From positions 7,083-71,082 of the forward strand of contig NZ_JAANOW010000006.1 in assembly GCF_011758805.1 (NCBI RefSeq): a stretch of 64,000 nucleotides of DNA, in the 5' to 3' direction. Shown piece after piece: positions 41,128 to 49,199 of the stretch. A model generated the notes under the pieces. The model was not told the DNA's origin. It searched no databases and saw only the letters and a list, made by a program, of their open reading frames with translations. Each line of letters opens with the position of its first letter. Position 1 is the stretch's first letter. The DNA comes from Mycolicibacterium fluoranthenivorans (GTDB lineage: Bacteria; Actinomycetota; Actinomycetes; Mycobacteriales; Mycobacteriaceae). The position numbers were made by a program, and so were the translations under genes.

Positions 41128-42538
41128 TCCCGGCGAGTACCCCGCACAGCGCCGCGACCGCGGACCCAAAGGCATGCTCGGCCGGTGTGCCGAAACTGAC
41201 CACCACGCCGTCGCGCTCGGGGGTGCCCGGCCCGGCGCCGGGATGGCGCAGCATCGCCAGCCCGGACAGCGCGATACCGGCTTCCCCGGCGCGACGCACC
41301 ACCTCGGCCTCGGTGCCCTCGGGCAGGGTGAGCAACAGATGCAGCCCGGCGGACACCCCGCTGACGCCCACACCCAGTGGTTCCAGCGCGGCCACCAGGC
41401 GGTCCCGGCGGCGCCGGTACATCAGCCGCATCCGCCGAATGTGTTTGTCGTAGCTGCCATGTGCGATGAAGTCGGCCATCGTCAGGGTGCTGAGCCCGTT
41501 GACATAGAACTGGTCACCGCCCATCGCCGCGAGCACGGCGTCAAGCAGATCGCCGGGGACCACCATCCAGCCCAGCCGCAGCACGGGGGCCAGGCTCTTG
41601 CTGGTGGAGCCGAGGTAGATCACCCGGTCGGGATCGCGGCCCTGTACGGCGCCGATCGGCTGACGGTCGTAGCGGAATTCCCCGTCGTAGTCGTCCTCCA
41701 CGAGGTAGCCACCGGTGCGGTGTGCCCAGTCCAGTGCCGCGGTGCGCCGGGCCGGGTGCAACGGCACCCCGTGCGGGAAGTGGTGCGCCGGGGTCAGCAG
41801 TGCGGCTCGGGCGTCACCCGGCAGCGTGTCGACGACCGCACCGTGCTCGTCGACGTCGATCGGTATGGTCGAGATGCCCTGTGCGGCAAGGGCGTCACGG
41901 AACAGGAACAGGCCGTAGGCTTCGACGGCGAACGGTCCACCGAGGGCGCGCGCGAGGATCTCGACCGCATGCCGGGTCCCGGCGCAGATGACGATCTCGT
42001 CCGGGGTGGTGCGTACGCCGCGCACCCGGGCGAGGTATTCGGCCAGGGCCGTGCGCAATTCGATGCGCCCGCGTGGATCGCCCATCCGCAGAGCATCATT
42101 GGGGGCGGTCGCCATCATCCGGCGGGTGGACGCCAGCCAGGCGGCGCGGGGGAACTCCGCGACATCGGGTGAGCCGGGCATCAGATTGTGCAACGGGGTG
42201 CCGGGTGCGCCGCGCGGCCGGGTGGGCAGGGGAGTGGCGGCCCCGGTGTTGACCACCCAGGTGCCGGCGCCCTGCCGGGAGGCCAGCCAGCCCTCGGCCA
42301 CCAGTTCGGCATAGGTGTCGGCGACGGTGTTCCGGGCCAGGCCCAAGTCGGCGGCCAGGGTGCGCGACGGTGGCAGCATCGTGCCCGCGGACAGTCGGCC
42401 GGAGCGCACGGCGTCGCGCAGTGCGCTCAGCAGCAGTTCCCGTGCCCCGCGCGCGCCCGGTGTGATGACCTCGCGCAGGTCCAGGTGTAGGTCTCTCGAT
42501 CCCGGATCGGCCGGTTCGGAATTGGCCCATGAACTCAC
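41117..42538 (-). CDS. MocR/PdxR-type regulator (GntR HTH fused to aminotransferase fold)
   Basis: A 473-residue fusion protein: an N-terminal winged HTH (LPPSRTLAADLGLARNTVAD, then TYAELVAEGW) followed by a class I aminotransferase-like domain with PLP lysine in YLGSTSKSLAPVLRLGW and the DYDGEFRYD motif. MocR proteins use PLP as an effector; PdxR types control vitamin B6 genes. No pdxS/pdxT is adjacent. It is divergent from the AhpD-like gene across 50 bp and is a likely regulator of it. Confidence 0.9.
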   Translation of the reverse strand: MSSWANSEPADPGSRDLHLDLREVITPGARGARELLLSALRDAVRSGRLSAGTMLPPSRTLAADLGLARNTVADTYAELVAEGWLASRQGAGTWVVNTGAATPLPTRPRGAPGTPLHNLMPGSPDVAEFPRAAWLASTRRMMATAPNDALRMGDPRGRIELRTALAEYLARVRGVRTTPDEIVICAGTRHAVEILARALGGPFAVEAYGLFLFRDALAAQGISTIPIDVDEHGAVVDTLPGDARAALLTPAHHFPHGVPLHPARRTAALDWAHRTGGYLVEDDYDGEFRYDRQPIGAVQGRDPDRVIYLGSTSKSLAPVLRLGWMVVPGDLLDAVLAAMGGDQFYVNGLSTLTMADFIAHGSYDKHIRRMRLMYRRRRDRLVAALEPLGVGVSGVSAGLHLLLTLPEGTEAEVVRRAGEAGIALSGLAMLRHPGAGPGTPERDGVVVSFGTPAEHAFGSAVAALCGVLAGISR

Positions 42539-42575
42539 TATCGGATTGAACCATGTCGGTGGGTCTTTGCGGACC

Positions 42576-42581
42576 TAGCGT
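42576..42581 (+). promoter_or_regulatory. Candidate -10 box of the AhpD-like gene
   Basis: TAGCGT lies 7 nt before ATG 42589, a leaderless arrangement in the short space shared with the divergent MocR gene. Confidence 0.4.
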
Positions 42582-42588
42582 GGACGGC

Positions 42589-43059
42589 ATGACACAGACA
42601 CTCGAACACCCCACCGCCATCGACCGCGTGCAGATCTACAAGGTCTCCCCTGAGCTCTACGACGCCATGATGAAACTGTCCGGCGCATCTGCCAAGGATG
42701 TCGACCCGACCATCGGCGAGCTCATCAAGATCCGCGCCAGCCAGCTCAACCATTGCGCATTCTGCCTGGACATGCACGTCGCCGACGCGCGCAAACAGGG
42801 CGAGACCGAGCAGCGGCTGGCGCTCGTCGCGGCGTGGGAAGAGGCGGGCAACCTGTTCACCGAACGGGAGCGCGCCGCCCTCGAACTGACCGAGGCGATC
42901 ACCGAACTGCACCACGGCCACGTGTCCGACGAGGTGTACGCGAAGGCCGCCGCCGTCTTCAGCGAGAAGGAACTCGCCCAGGTCATCGCGATGGCTGTCA
43001 CCATCAACGCGTGGAACCGGTTCAACGTCGCGACCCGGCTGAAGGCGCCGCGCCGCTGA
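42589..43059 (+). CDS. AhpD-like carboxymuconolactone decarboxylase-family protein
   Basis: A 156-residue protein with the AhpD-type redox motif in ASQLNHCAFCLDMHVADAR: a CxxC and a downstream His. Family members reduce peroxides or act as thiol-linked disulfide carriers. The motif is intact, so a peroxidase-like role is likely; lactone decarboxylation is not supported. A MocR-type regulator is divergent and probably controls it. Confidence 0.85.
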   Translation: MTQTLEHPTAIDRVQIYKVSPELYDAMMKLSGASAKDVDPTIGELIKIRASQLNHCAFCLDMHVADARKQGETEQRLALVAAWEEAGNLFTERERAALELTEAITELHHGHVSDEVYAKAAAVFSEKELAQVIAMAVTINAWNRFNVATRLKAPRR

Positions 43060-43099
43060 GCACCCGGACCGCCCGTGCAGGGGTGCACCGGAAAGCAGT

Positions 43100-43126
43100 C
43101 AGCTCCCCGGCGGTGCCGAGGAGCTG
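43100..43126. terminator. Bidirectional hairpin terminator candidate
   Basis: CAGCTCC-C-CGGC / GCCG-A-GGAGCTG forms an 11-bp stem with one mismatch and a 3-nt loop. It lies between the convergent ends of the AhpD-like gene (43059) and the Ala-rich gene (43174). No T tract follows on either strand, as is common in mycobacteria. Confidence 0.6.
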
Positions 43127-43173
43127 AGCCGGTGCGGGCACGACTGGCCCACACCCGGAGGTGGCTGTGGGGG

Positions 43174-43806
43174 TCAGGCGATCGCGTCGCGAATGGCCTG
43201 GCGCGCCGTTGAGACGCGGGCTTCGACGGCGTCACGAGCGGCCACCGCGGTGGCGTTGAACTCGCTCCACTCCTGGTCGATGGCGTCGCGCACATCGCCG
43301 CCCTTGCTGGCGACGGTGGCGACGCTGAAGGCGCCGTCGACGGCAGCGACCGCCAGGGAGCCCTGGGCGCGGACCAGTGAGCCCGCCACCTCGGCAGCGC
43401 CGGTGATGACGGCGTTGGGCAGGGTCGACTGCTGGCTGACGTAATGGCCGACGGCGGTGCGGATCCGGGTGCCCGCCTCGCTCACGGCGATCTGCACGGC
43501 GTCGCCGGTCTCGCCGAACGCGGCGGGCAGGGTGGCGCCGTCGCGAACGGCGGCGATCACCTTGGCCGGGGCTTCGACCAGGGCCGCGGTGGCGTCGGTG
43601 GTGGCCGTGACCAGCTCGCCGGACAGGCTGTGTCCGGCGGCGAGCTGACGCTCCAGGGTCTCGCGCACCTCCAGCACGCGGCGCTTTGCCGTGGCCTCGG
43701 CCTCGAATGCGGCCGCCTCGGCCTGGTTGAGCACTGGCACGATCTCGGCTTCGACGAAGCTCTCCGGGGCGGGTGTGGTGGTTTCGCCGTTGATGACGTC
43801 GGTCAT
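43174..43806 (-). CDS. Ala-rich helical hypothetical protein
   Basis: A 210-residue protein rich in Ala, Val, Thr and Glu, without signal peptide or membrane helix. The first third looks coiled-coil (AEAAAFEAEATAKRRVLEVR). Function unknown; it is reminiscent of mycobacterial phasin-like or HbhA-like surface helical proteins only in composition. AGGAG six bases before ATG 43806 fixes the start. The 97-bp gap to the wzm stop suggests a separate transcript. Confidence 0.7.
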   Translation of the reverse strand: MTDVINGETTTPAPESFVEAEIVPVLNQAEAAAFEAEATAKRRVLEVRETLERQLAAGHSLSGELVTATTDATAALVEAPAKVIAAVRDGATLPAAFGETGDAVQIAVSEAGTRIRTAVGHYVSQQSTLPNAVITGAAEVAGSLVRAQGSLAVAAVDGAFSVATVASKGGDVRDAIDQEWSEFNATAVAARDAVEARVSTARQAIRDAIA

Positions 43807-43903
43807 GGCAACTCCTGGGAATCTGGAAAAGTCAGATGTGGGATGACCACCATTCAACGCGGCGCAGCCGAATCGTCGATTGCGCCAAGGTGAACTCCTA
43901 GGA

Positions 43904-44734
43904 CTACACCCAGTACGGCACGCGGGCCCGGTACTGGCGCATGGCGATGGCCGCCATCATCCAGCCCAGCACGGTGAACACCAACACCACGATCCAGTGC
44001 CGTAGTTCCTGGTCGGCGCCCAGCAGCGGCGCCCGGACGATGTCGACGTAATGCAGCAGCGGATTGAACTCGATGATCTTGGCCCAGCCGCCGGCGCCCT
44101 GGTCGCGCAGTGTCTGGTCGTTCCAGATGATCGGCGTCATGTAGAACAACAACTGCACCAGACTGAAGAGCAGCGGGCTGATATCGCGGTACCGGGTGGC
44201 CAGGATGCCGAAACACAATGCCACCCATACGCAATTGGCCACCAGCAGCGCCAGGGCCGGGATGAATGTCAGGTCGGTCCACTTCCACGGCTGCGGGAAG
44301 ATGATCGCGATGATCACGAAGATGATGATGTTGTGTGCGAACAGCAGGACTTGGCGCCACACCAGTCGGTAGACATGCACGCTCAGCGGGGTGGGCAGCT
44401 GTTTGATCAGACCCTCGTTGGCCACGAACACGTCGGCGCCCTCGATGATCGCGGCGTTGATCATGTTCCAGATGATCAGGCCGAGCGTCACATAGGGCAG
44501 ATGCTCGGCCAGCTTCAGGTGGAACAACTGTGAGTACAACCCGCCCAATGCGACGGCCATGGTGCCGGTGGCGATGGTGATCCAGAACGGGCCGAGCACG
44601 CTGCGCCGGTAGCGCTGCTTGATGTCCTGCCAGCCCAGGTGCAGCCACAGCTCCCGCTTGCCGAAGCCGACCACCAGATCGGACCAGGCGCGGCTGAAGG
44701 TCTTGGATTGTGCCGCCGCATCGGTGAATGTCAT
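43904..44734 (-). CDS. wzm: ABC transporter permease Wzm (galactan export)
   Basis: A 276-residue polysaccharide ABC-2 permease with six hydrophobic segments and the family signature LHLGWQDIKQRYRRSVLGPF. Its M. tuberculosis counterpart (Rv3783, rfbD) pairs with the Wzt ATPase, proposed to flip lipid-linked galactan across the inner membrane. ATG 44734 overlaps the glfT1 stop (ATGA), so wzt, glfT1 and wzm are translationally coupled in this order. Confidence 0.94.
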   Translation of the reverse strand: MTFTDAAAQSKTFSRAWSDLVVGFGKRELWLHLGWQDIKQRYRRSVLGPFWITIATGTMAVALGGLYSQLFHLKLAEHLPYVTLGLIIWNMINAAIIEGADVFVANEGLIKQLPTPLSVHVYRLVWRQVLLFAHNIIIFVIIAIIFPQPWKWTDLTFIPALALLVANCVWVALCFGILATRYRDISPLLFSLVQLLFYMTPIIWNDQTLRDQGAGGWAKIIEFNPLLHYVDIVRAPLLGADQELRHWIVVLVFTVLGWMMAAIAMRQYRARVPYWV

Positions 44735-45750
44735 CGGTTGCCTCTCCCGTCGCTTCCCTCGCCGGCTTTTCCCCCGTCGCTTCGCTCGCCTAGGTTCTCG
44801 AACCGTCCGAACCTCTCCTGCCGGCCCAACCGCCGCAGTCGCCACCACTCCCGCAGTCCCGCCGGGTCGCGCCGGGTCACCAGGAAATACCAGCCGAACC
44901 GCACCCACTCCTGCGGGATCAGCCGCCGCTGGCCGCGCTGGGACTGCACGTAGCCGCGGTTGCGGTAGGTGTAGAAGCGTTTGACGTCGTTGTCCGGGTA
45001 CTGGGTGTGCATGCGCCCGCCGAGGATCGGCTTGAACTCGTCGGTGCCATACGGATGCAGGTACTTCGCCGCCAGGCACGTGCCGAACGCCAGGCCGGAC
45101 AGGGCCAGCCGCCGGTGCAGGTCCACCTCGTCGCCCCGGATGAACAGCCGAAGGTCAGGTACCCCAACGGTTTCCACGGCCGCCGCGGAGAACAGTGCGC
45201 CGTTGAACAGCGAGGCGATACCGGGCAGCAGATCACCGGGACCTTCACGCAACTCCGAGACCCGCCGTCGCCACACCAGCCCGCGGCGCAGCGGGAAGGC
45301 CAGTCGTTCCGGTGCGTCCATATCGCACACCATGGGGGACACCTCGTCCAGGGAATGCGTTGCTGCACAGTCGAGTAGCGTGCCGAGTACAGAGGGGTCG
45401 GCCGGCCTGCCGTCATCGTCGGCGAGCCAGATCCAGTCCGCGCCCAGGGTCAGTGCGTGCAGCATGCCGAGGGCGAAACCGCCTGCACCGCCCAGGTTTC
45501 GGTGCGAACCCAGATACGTCGCCGGCATCGGCTGGCGCTCGACCACCGCGCGGACGCGGTCGTCGGCGTCGTTGTCGACGACGATCAGATGATCCGGCGC
45601 GCGGTCCTGGCCGCACACCGCGGCCAGGGACGTGGCCAAGGTGTCGACCCGGCGGTGCGTGACGACCACGGCGACAACACGCTCTTCGCGCGAGCGCTCA
45701 TCGGCCACACGCTCTTCGCGCGAGCGCTCATCGGCCACACGCTCAGCCAT
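44731..45750 (-). CDS. glfT1: Galactofuranosyltransferase GlfT1
   Basis: A GT2 enzyme that adds the first galactofuranose residues to the lipid-linked rhamnose-GlcNAc primer. The nucleotide-sugar motifs VVVTHRRVDTL and WIWLADDDGRP (DDD) and the acceptor region LFIRGDEVDLHRRL are intact. Two additions are unusual. The N-terminus has a tandem VADERSREER duplication (DNA 45681-45740), and the C-terminus ends in a GERSDGGKAGEGSDGRG tail encoded by repeat A copies. The ATG at 45750 overlaps the wzt stop by eight bases; ATG 45762 is an alternative. Confidence 0.94.
   Translation of the reverse strand: MAERVADERSREERVADERSREERVVAVVVTHRRVDTLATSLAAVCGQDRAPDHLIVVDNDADDRVRAVVERQPMPATYLGSHRNLGGAGGFALGMLHALTLGADWIWLADDDGRPADPSVLGTLLDCAATHSLDEVSPMVCDMDAPERLAFPLRRGLVWRRRVSELREGPGDLLPGIASLFNGALFSAAAVETVGVPDLRLFIRGDEVDLHRRLALSGLAFGTCLAAKYLHPYGTDEFKPILGGRMHTQYPDNDVKRFYTYRNRGYVQSQRGQRRLIPQEWVRFGWYFLVTRRDPAGLREWWRLRRLGRQERFGRFENLGERSDGGKAGEGSDGRGNR
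44743..44790 (-). repeat. Two degenerate copies of dispersed repeat A in the glfT1 3' end
   Basis: CCCGTCGCTTCCCTCGCC and CCCGTCGCTTCGCTCGCC (exact core at 44776-44787) encode the GERSDGGKAGEGSDG tail of GlfT1, a stretch that looks like an added extension of the usual C-terminus. Confidence 0.7.
45681..45740 (-). repeat. Exact 30-bp tandem duplication in the glfT1 5' end
   Basis: The 30-bp unit 45681-45710 is repeated exactly at 45711-45740 and encodes VADERSREER twice near the N-terminus. The period is ten codons, so frame is kept. A related single unit occurs in aftA at 36565. Confidence 0.9.
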
Positions 45751-46543
45751 CGGCGCGGGCATTCTCCTCGAGCACCTCACGCACATGCCGCGCGGCGTCC
45801 GGACCCTCGTAGGCGCCGACGACCTCTTCGATACCGCCGGTCATCTTGATGGTGCCGTGGTCCACCCACATCGCGGTGTCGCACAGCTGGGCCAGGAATT
45901 CGTTGGAATGGCTGGCAAAAACCAGGATTCCGGAGCGCGCCACCAGATCTTGGAGGCGTTTGCGCGCCTTGTGCATGAACTCGGCATCCACCGCGCCGAT
46001 ACCCTCGTCCAGCAACAGGATCTCGGGGTCGATGCTGGTGACCACACCCATCGCCAGCCGCACCCGCATACCGGTCGAGTAGGTGCGCAGCGGCATGGAC
46101 AGGTAGTCGCCCAGCTCGGTGAACTCCGCGATCTCATCGACCTTGGCCATCATCTGCTTGCGCGTCTGACCCAGGAACAACCCGCGGATGATGATGTTCT
46201 CGAAACCCGAGATCTCCGGATCCATGCCGACGCCGAGGTCGAATACCGGCGCCACGCGCCCGGTGACGGTCGCCGAGCCGCGCGTCGGTTCGTAGATCCC
46301 CGACAGCAGCCGCAGCAGCGTGGACTTGCCCGCACCGTTGTGCCCGACCAACCCCACCCGATCGCCCATCTTCAGCGACAGCGTGATGTCCCGCAGGGCC
46401 TCGATGACCACGACATTGGATTCGTTGCGCCCGATCGCGCCACCGGCCTTGCCGAGGAACGCCTTCTTCAGCGAGCGCGACTTGGCGTCGAAGATCGGGA
46501 ACTCGACCCACGCGTTGCGGGTCTCGATATGCGGATTGCTCAT
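45743..46543 (-). CDS. wzt: ABC transporter ATP-binding protein Wzt (galactan export)
   Basis: A 266-residue ATPase with Walker A GHNGAGKST, signature YSTGMRVRLAMG, Walker B ILLLDEGIGAVD and switch His in VFASHSNEF. It is the polysaccharide-export (Wzt/TagH) subtype and partners the Wzm permease two genes on; M. tuberculosis counterpart Rv3781. ATG 46543 is the family start, 10 bp after the bpa stop. There is no extra C-terminal carbohydrate-binding domain, so it is a short-form Wzt. Confidence 0.95.
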   Translation of the reverse strand: MSNPHIETRNAWVEFPIFDAKSRSLKKAFLGKAGGAIGRNESNVVVIEALRDITLSLKMGDRVGLVGHNGAGKSTLLRLLSGIYEPTRGSATVTGRVAPVFDLGVGMDPEISGFENIIIRGLFLGQTRKQMMAKVDEIAEFTELGDYLSMPLRTYSTGMRVRLAMGVVTSIDPEILLLDEGIGAVDAEFMHKARKRLQDLVARSGILVFASHSNEFLAQLCDTAMWVDHGTIKMTGGIEEVVGAYEGPDAARHVREVLEENARADG

Positions 46544-46553
46544 GCGATGAGGG

Positions 46554-47051
46554 CTACAGGTACTGCCCGGTGCCGGGGTGTCCGGGACCGCGCTGCTGGC
46601 CGGCCATTCCCGGCGGTAGCTGACGCATCTGCTCGAGCTGGGCCCGCGCGGCCATCTGCTGGGCGAACAGGGCGGTCTGGATGCCGTGGAACAGCCCCTC
46701 AAGCCAGCCGACCAGCTGGGCCTGTGCGATGCGCAGTTCGGCGTCCGAGGGCACCGAGTCGTCGGTGAACGGCAGCGTCAGCCGCTCCAGCTCCTCGCGA
46801 AGTTCGGGGGCAAGACCGTCCTCGAGCTCACGGATGCTGCTCTTGTGGATCTGCAGCAGCTTGGTGCGGCTGGCATCGTCGAGAGGTGCGGCGCGTACCT
46901 CTTCGAGAAGCTGCTTGATCATGGTGCCGATCCGCATGACCTTGGCGGGCTGCTCGATGAGGTCGGTCAGGGACTTGTCGTCCTCAGCGGTACCTGTGCT
47001 CGGGTCGCCCGCCAGGATCTCGATGTTGTCGTCGTCGGGATTGATCGTCAT
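46554..47051 (-). CDS. bpa: Bacterial proteasome activator Bpa/PafE (Rv3780-like)
   Basis: A 165-residue protein that forms a ring and opens the 20S proteasome gate without ATP. The conserved core (KVMRIGTMIKQLLEEVR, RIAQAQLVGWLEGLFHG) and the C-terminal GQYL motif that docks into the proteasome are visible. ATG 47051 is preceded by AGGAAGG; a GTG at 47075 overlapping the upstream stop (GTGA) is an alternative. It sits between the Rv3779-like gene and wzt as in M. tuberculosis. Confidence 0.93.
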   Translation of the reverse strand: MTINPDDDNIEILAGDPSTGTAEDDKSLTDLIEQPAKVMRIGTMIKQLLEEVRAAPLDDASRTKLLQIHKSSIRELEDGLAPELREELERLTLPFTDDSVPSDAELRIAQAQLVGWLEGLFHGIQTALFAQQMAARAQLEQMRQLPPGMAGQQRGPGHPGTGQYL

Positions 47052-47071
47052 GGCCTTCCTGATACCCGTCC

Positions 47072-49075
47072 TCACCCGTTGGTCGGTGTCGATGGGGTGT
47101 CACCGCGCCACTCGTAGATGCGGGACTCCCCGTTGTCGTAGATCTTGGCCCACGACTTCGACTTGTCCAGTGACACTAGTCCGTCGGGCATCACGAACCC
47201 GCGCACGACCGGGGTGCTGGTCAGCACGTAGCGGATATTGAGCGCGTGCACGGCCTCGGCCACCCGCGGGTCGTGATCGGCGTCATCGGCGTAGGCCCAG
47301 AAGATGAACCGGTGGTAGCCGGGCCCCTGCTGCTGGGGATAGTCGTAGTGCGTCCACAGCGGATGCAGCCCCGCCACGGCGTACATCCAGGCGGTGCCGT
47401 CGGTGTTGGCATCCCCGATCATGGTGTCGCGCGCCCCCGGCAGCGCGGCCAGGTACGACATGGCCTCGAGATCCTTGTCGTCGATGATCACGTGGTCGTA
47501 CTTGTCGCCGATCAGGAAGCGATGCCGCGGGAAGTAGTGCCAGGCACTGGTGAGTGCGACGGCGACCAGTACCGCGGCGGTCACCCCGTGCCACACCCGG
47601 GGTGTGCCGCGGTGGGCGAACCGGCGAACGGCGGCCACCGCCAGGGCGACCACGGTGTACAACCCGATGCCGGCCGCGGCGGTGAGCAGCATCGTCACCA
47701 CGGCCGAAAGCCGGCGCGGGTCGCTGTAGAACAGGTCGCTGAACCGCCCGGTGAGGGTGCCGATGATGCCGCCGAACGGGGCCGACGAATGCACGATCGA
47801 CACCACCAGCAGGCACCAGACCGCGAGCGGCCACCAGATCCGGCGGTACACCAGGATCCCGGCGCCGATGGCCGCGGCCAGGACGAGGAACCACTGGATC
47901 GGGAAGTCGTTGAGGTGGCGGGTGTGCTGCACGACGGCGTCGATGAGGCCGCGCTTCTTGCCCTCGTGGGTGACGAACGCGTGCCCGACGATGATCTCGG
48001 CCTGCTGCAGCACTCCGACGAACTGGGGAAGAAGCAGAACCAGTGCGGGCAGGCCGACGGCCAGCAGGGTGAGGAAATCGGCCAGCCGGCCGCGCACGGG
48101 GCGCAGCAGGCCGTCGAACAACCACCACGCGGCGACCAACAGCACGGCCACCACGCCACCGGTGATGTGGACGGAGAACACACCGATCACGGCGATGATC
48201 GCCAGCGGGATCCGGTCGCGGCGCCGCAGCGCCGAGATGGTCAGTGCCGCCGTGGGTACGGCCACGCCGTATGCGGCCAGATTGGGCATGGACGCGGTGT
48301 CGAATTCGACGTAGGGGACCGCGGTGAAGGATGCCGACAGAGCGGCCGCGGTGGCCGCGCACCCGGCGGTGCGCCATTGCCCAATCCCCGGGTCGCTACG
48401 CTCCTGCCCGCCGAACGTGGTCGTTCGGCGCAGTATCAGCCAGGTGAGACTGGCCGCGCTGACCGGGAACAGCCAGATCGAGGCGACGAGCGAGTTGATC
48501 GTGTACGCGGTGGTCGCCGCGGCGCCGCTGACCTGGCTGTAGATCGCGGCGAGCGCATGGAAGGTGGACGGGTAGTACAGCGCGTCGTGGGTCTCGACGT
48601 TACGCAGTTCCCCCATATGCGTCGGTGAGGCCTGGCCGGTGTCGAGGATCCAGCGGATGGTGTTGGCGTGCCAGACGGAGTCCCAGTTGCTGGGAATCGA
48701 CTGCCAGTTCGGGAGTCCGCGCACCGCGGCGAACCAGATGAGCAGGGCGCCCAACACCACCCCGGCCGCCACCACCAGTGCAGGTCCGCGCTCTGCGGCG
48801 CGTTCCTCGGCGTCTCGGTCACCGAATCGGATGAGGAGCCGGCGCAAACCGAAAGTGATGCCGATCACAAGAATCAGGGCCACCAGGGCCGTCCAGACCA
48901 TCCAGGGGATACCGACGGCGCCCATCGGCACGATGGCCAGTGCCACAACGCCATACGTCACCACGGGACCCACCGCCACGGCAGTCGGCCAGGTCAGGCC
49001 CGCCGTTCGTCCGACGATTGCTCCCGGGCACACCAGCAAAAGCAGGGCAATCAGCACCCCGAACGACAAGCCCAC
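47072..49075 (-). CDS. Polytopic membrane protein, Rv3779-like (predicted GT-C)
   Basis: About 667 residues with ten or more membrane helices and a C-terminal periplasmic domain (MYAVAGLHPLWTHYDYPQQQ). The M. tuberculosis counterpart Rv3779 is needed for mannosylation precursor supply (polyprenyl-phospho-mannose) in some reports and is called a GT-C-like protein. GTG 49075 is preferred because it matches that start; the upstream extension looks non-coding. [14 protein letters not shown] loop encoded by repeat A (48384-48414) appears inserted. Confidence 0.88.
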   Translation of the reverse strand: MGLSFGVLIALLLLVCPGAIVGRTAGLTWPTAVAVGPVVTYGVVALAIVPMGAVGIPWMVWTALVALILVIGITFGLRRLLIRFGDRDAEERAAERGPALVVAAGVVLGALLIWFAAVRGLPNWQSIPSNWDSVWHANTIRWILDTGQASPTHMGELRNVETHDALYYPSTFHALAAIYSQVSGAAATTAYTINSLVASIWLFPVSAASLTWLILRRTTTFGGQERSDPGIGQWRTAGCAATAAALSASFTAVPYVEFDTASMPNLAAYGVAVPTAALTISALRRRDRIPLAIIAVIGVFSVHITGGVVAVLLVAAWWLFDGLLRPVRGRLADFLTLLAVGLPALVLLLPQFVGVLQQAEIIVGHAFVTHEGKKRGLIDAVVQHTRHLNDFPIQWFLVLAAAIGAGILVYRRIWWPLAVWCLLVVSIVHSSAPFGGIIGTLTGRFSDLFYSDPRRLSAVVTMLLTAAAGIGLYTVVALAVAAVRRFAHRGTPRVWHGVTAAVLVAVALTSAWHYFPRHRFLIGDKYDHVIIDDKDLEAMSYLAALPGARDTMIGDANTDGTAWMYAVAGLHPLWTHYDYPQQQGPGYHRFIFWAYADDADHDPRVAEAVHALNIRYVLTSTPVVRGFVMPDGLVSLDKSKSWAKIYDNGESRIYEWRGDTPSTPTNG
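48384..48414 (-). repeat. Dispersed repeat A inside the Rv3779-like gene (ERSDPG peptide)
   Basis: ATCCCCGGGTCGCTACGCTC followed by CTGCCCGCCGA, core at 48392-48403. It encodes QERSDPGIG, nearly the same peptide as the AftA copy (LERSDPGNG), in an unrelated protein. Confidence 0.8.
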
Positions 49076-49163
49076 TGCACTAGTATGGCTGCCGAAGTGA
49101 TCCGGCCCAGGACCCCGGCCCAAGACGCCGTGGTGCTCCCGGGCACTTACCGCAACTGTGTCT

Positions 49164-49182
49164 GTCTGCACGAATTGCAGAC
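49164..49182. promoter_or_regulatory. Perfect palindrome in the divergent promoter region
   Basis: GTCTGCA-CGAAT-TGCAGAC has perfect 7-bp arms. It ends 4 bp before the TAAGGT -10 of the aminotransferase gene and covers its -35 position; the Rv3779-like gene starts 89 bp away on the other strand. A dimeric repressor site is the likely reading. Confidence 0.6.
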
Positions 49183-49186
49183 GCTC

Positions 49187-49192
49187 TAAGGT
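49187..49192 (+). promoter_or_regulatory. Candidate -10 box of the aminotransferase-like gene
   Basis: TAAGGT is followed by 7 nt and then ATG 49200, with no ribosome-binding site: a leaderless arrangement. Confidence 0.5.
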
Positions 49193-49199
49193 GGCTTGC

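Noticed and set aside
44735..45079. An N-terminal extension of Wzm.
   Set aside because: It overlaps glfT1 in another frame and has shadow composition; ATG 44734 overlapping the glfT1 stop gives the family start.
2574..48403. The 12-mer as a replication-polarised motif such as KOPS.
   Set aside because: Copies in pks13 and in the minus-strand genes point in opposite chromosomal directions, following transcription rather than replichore.
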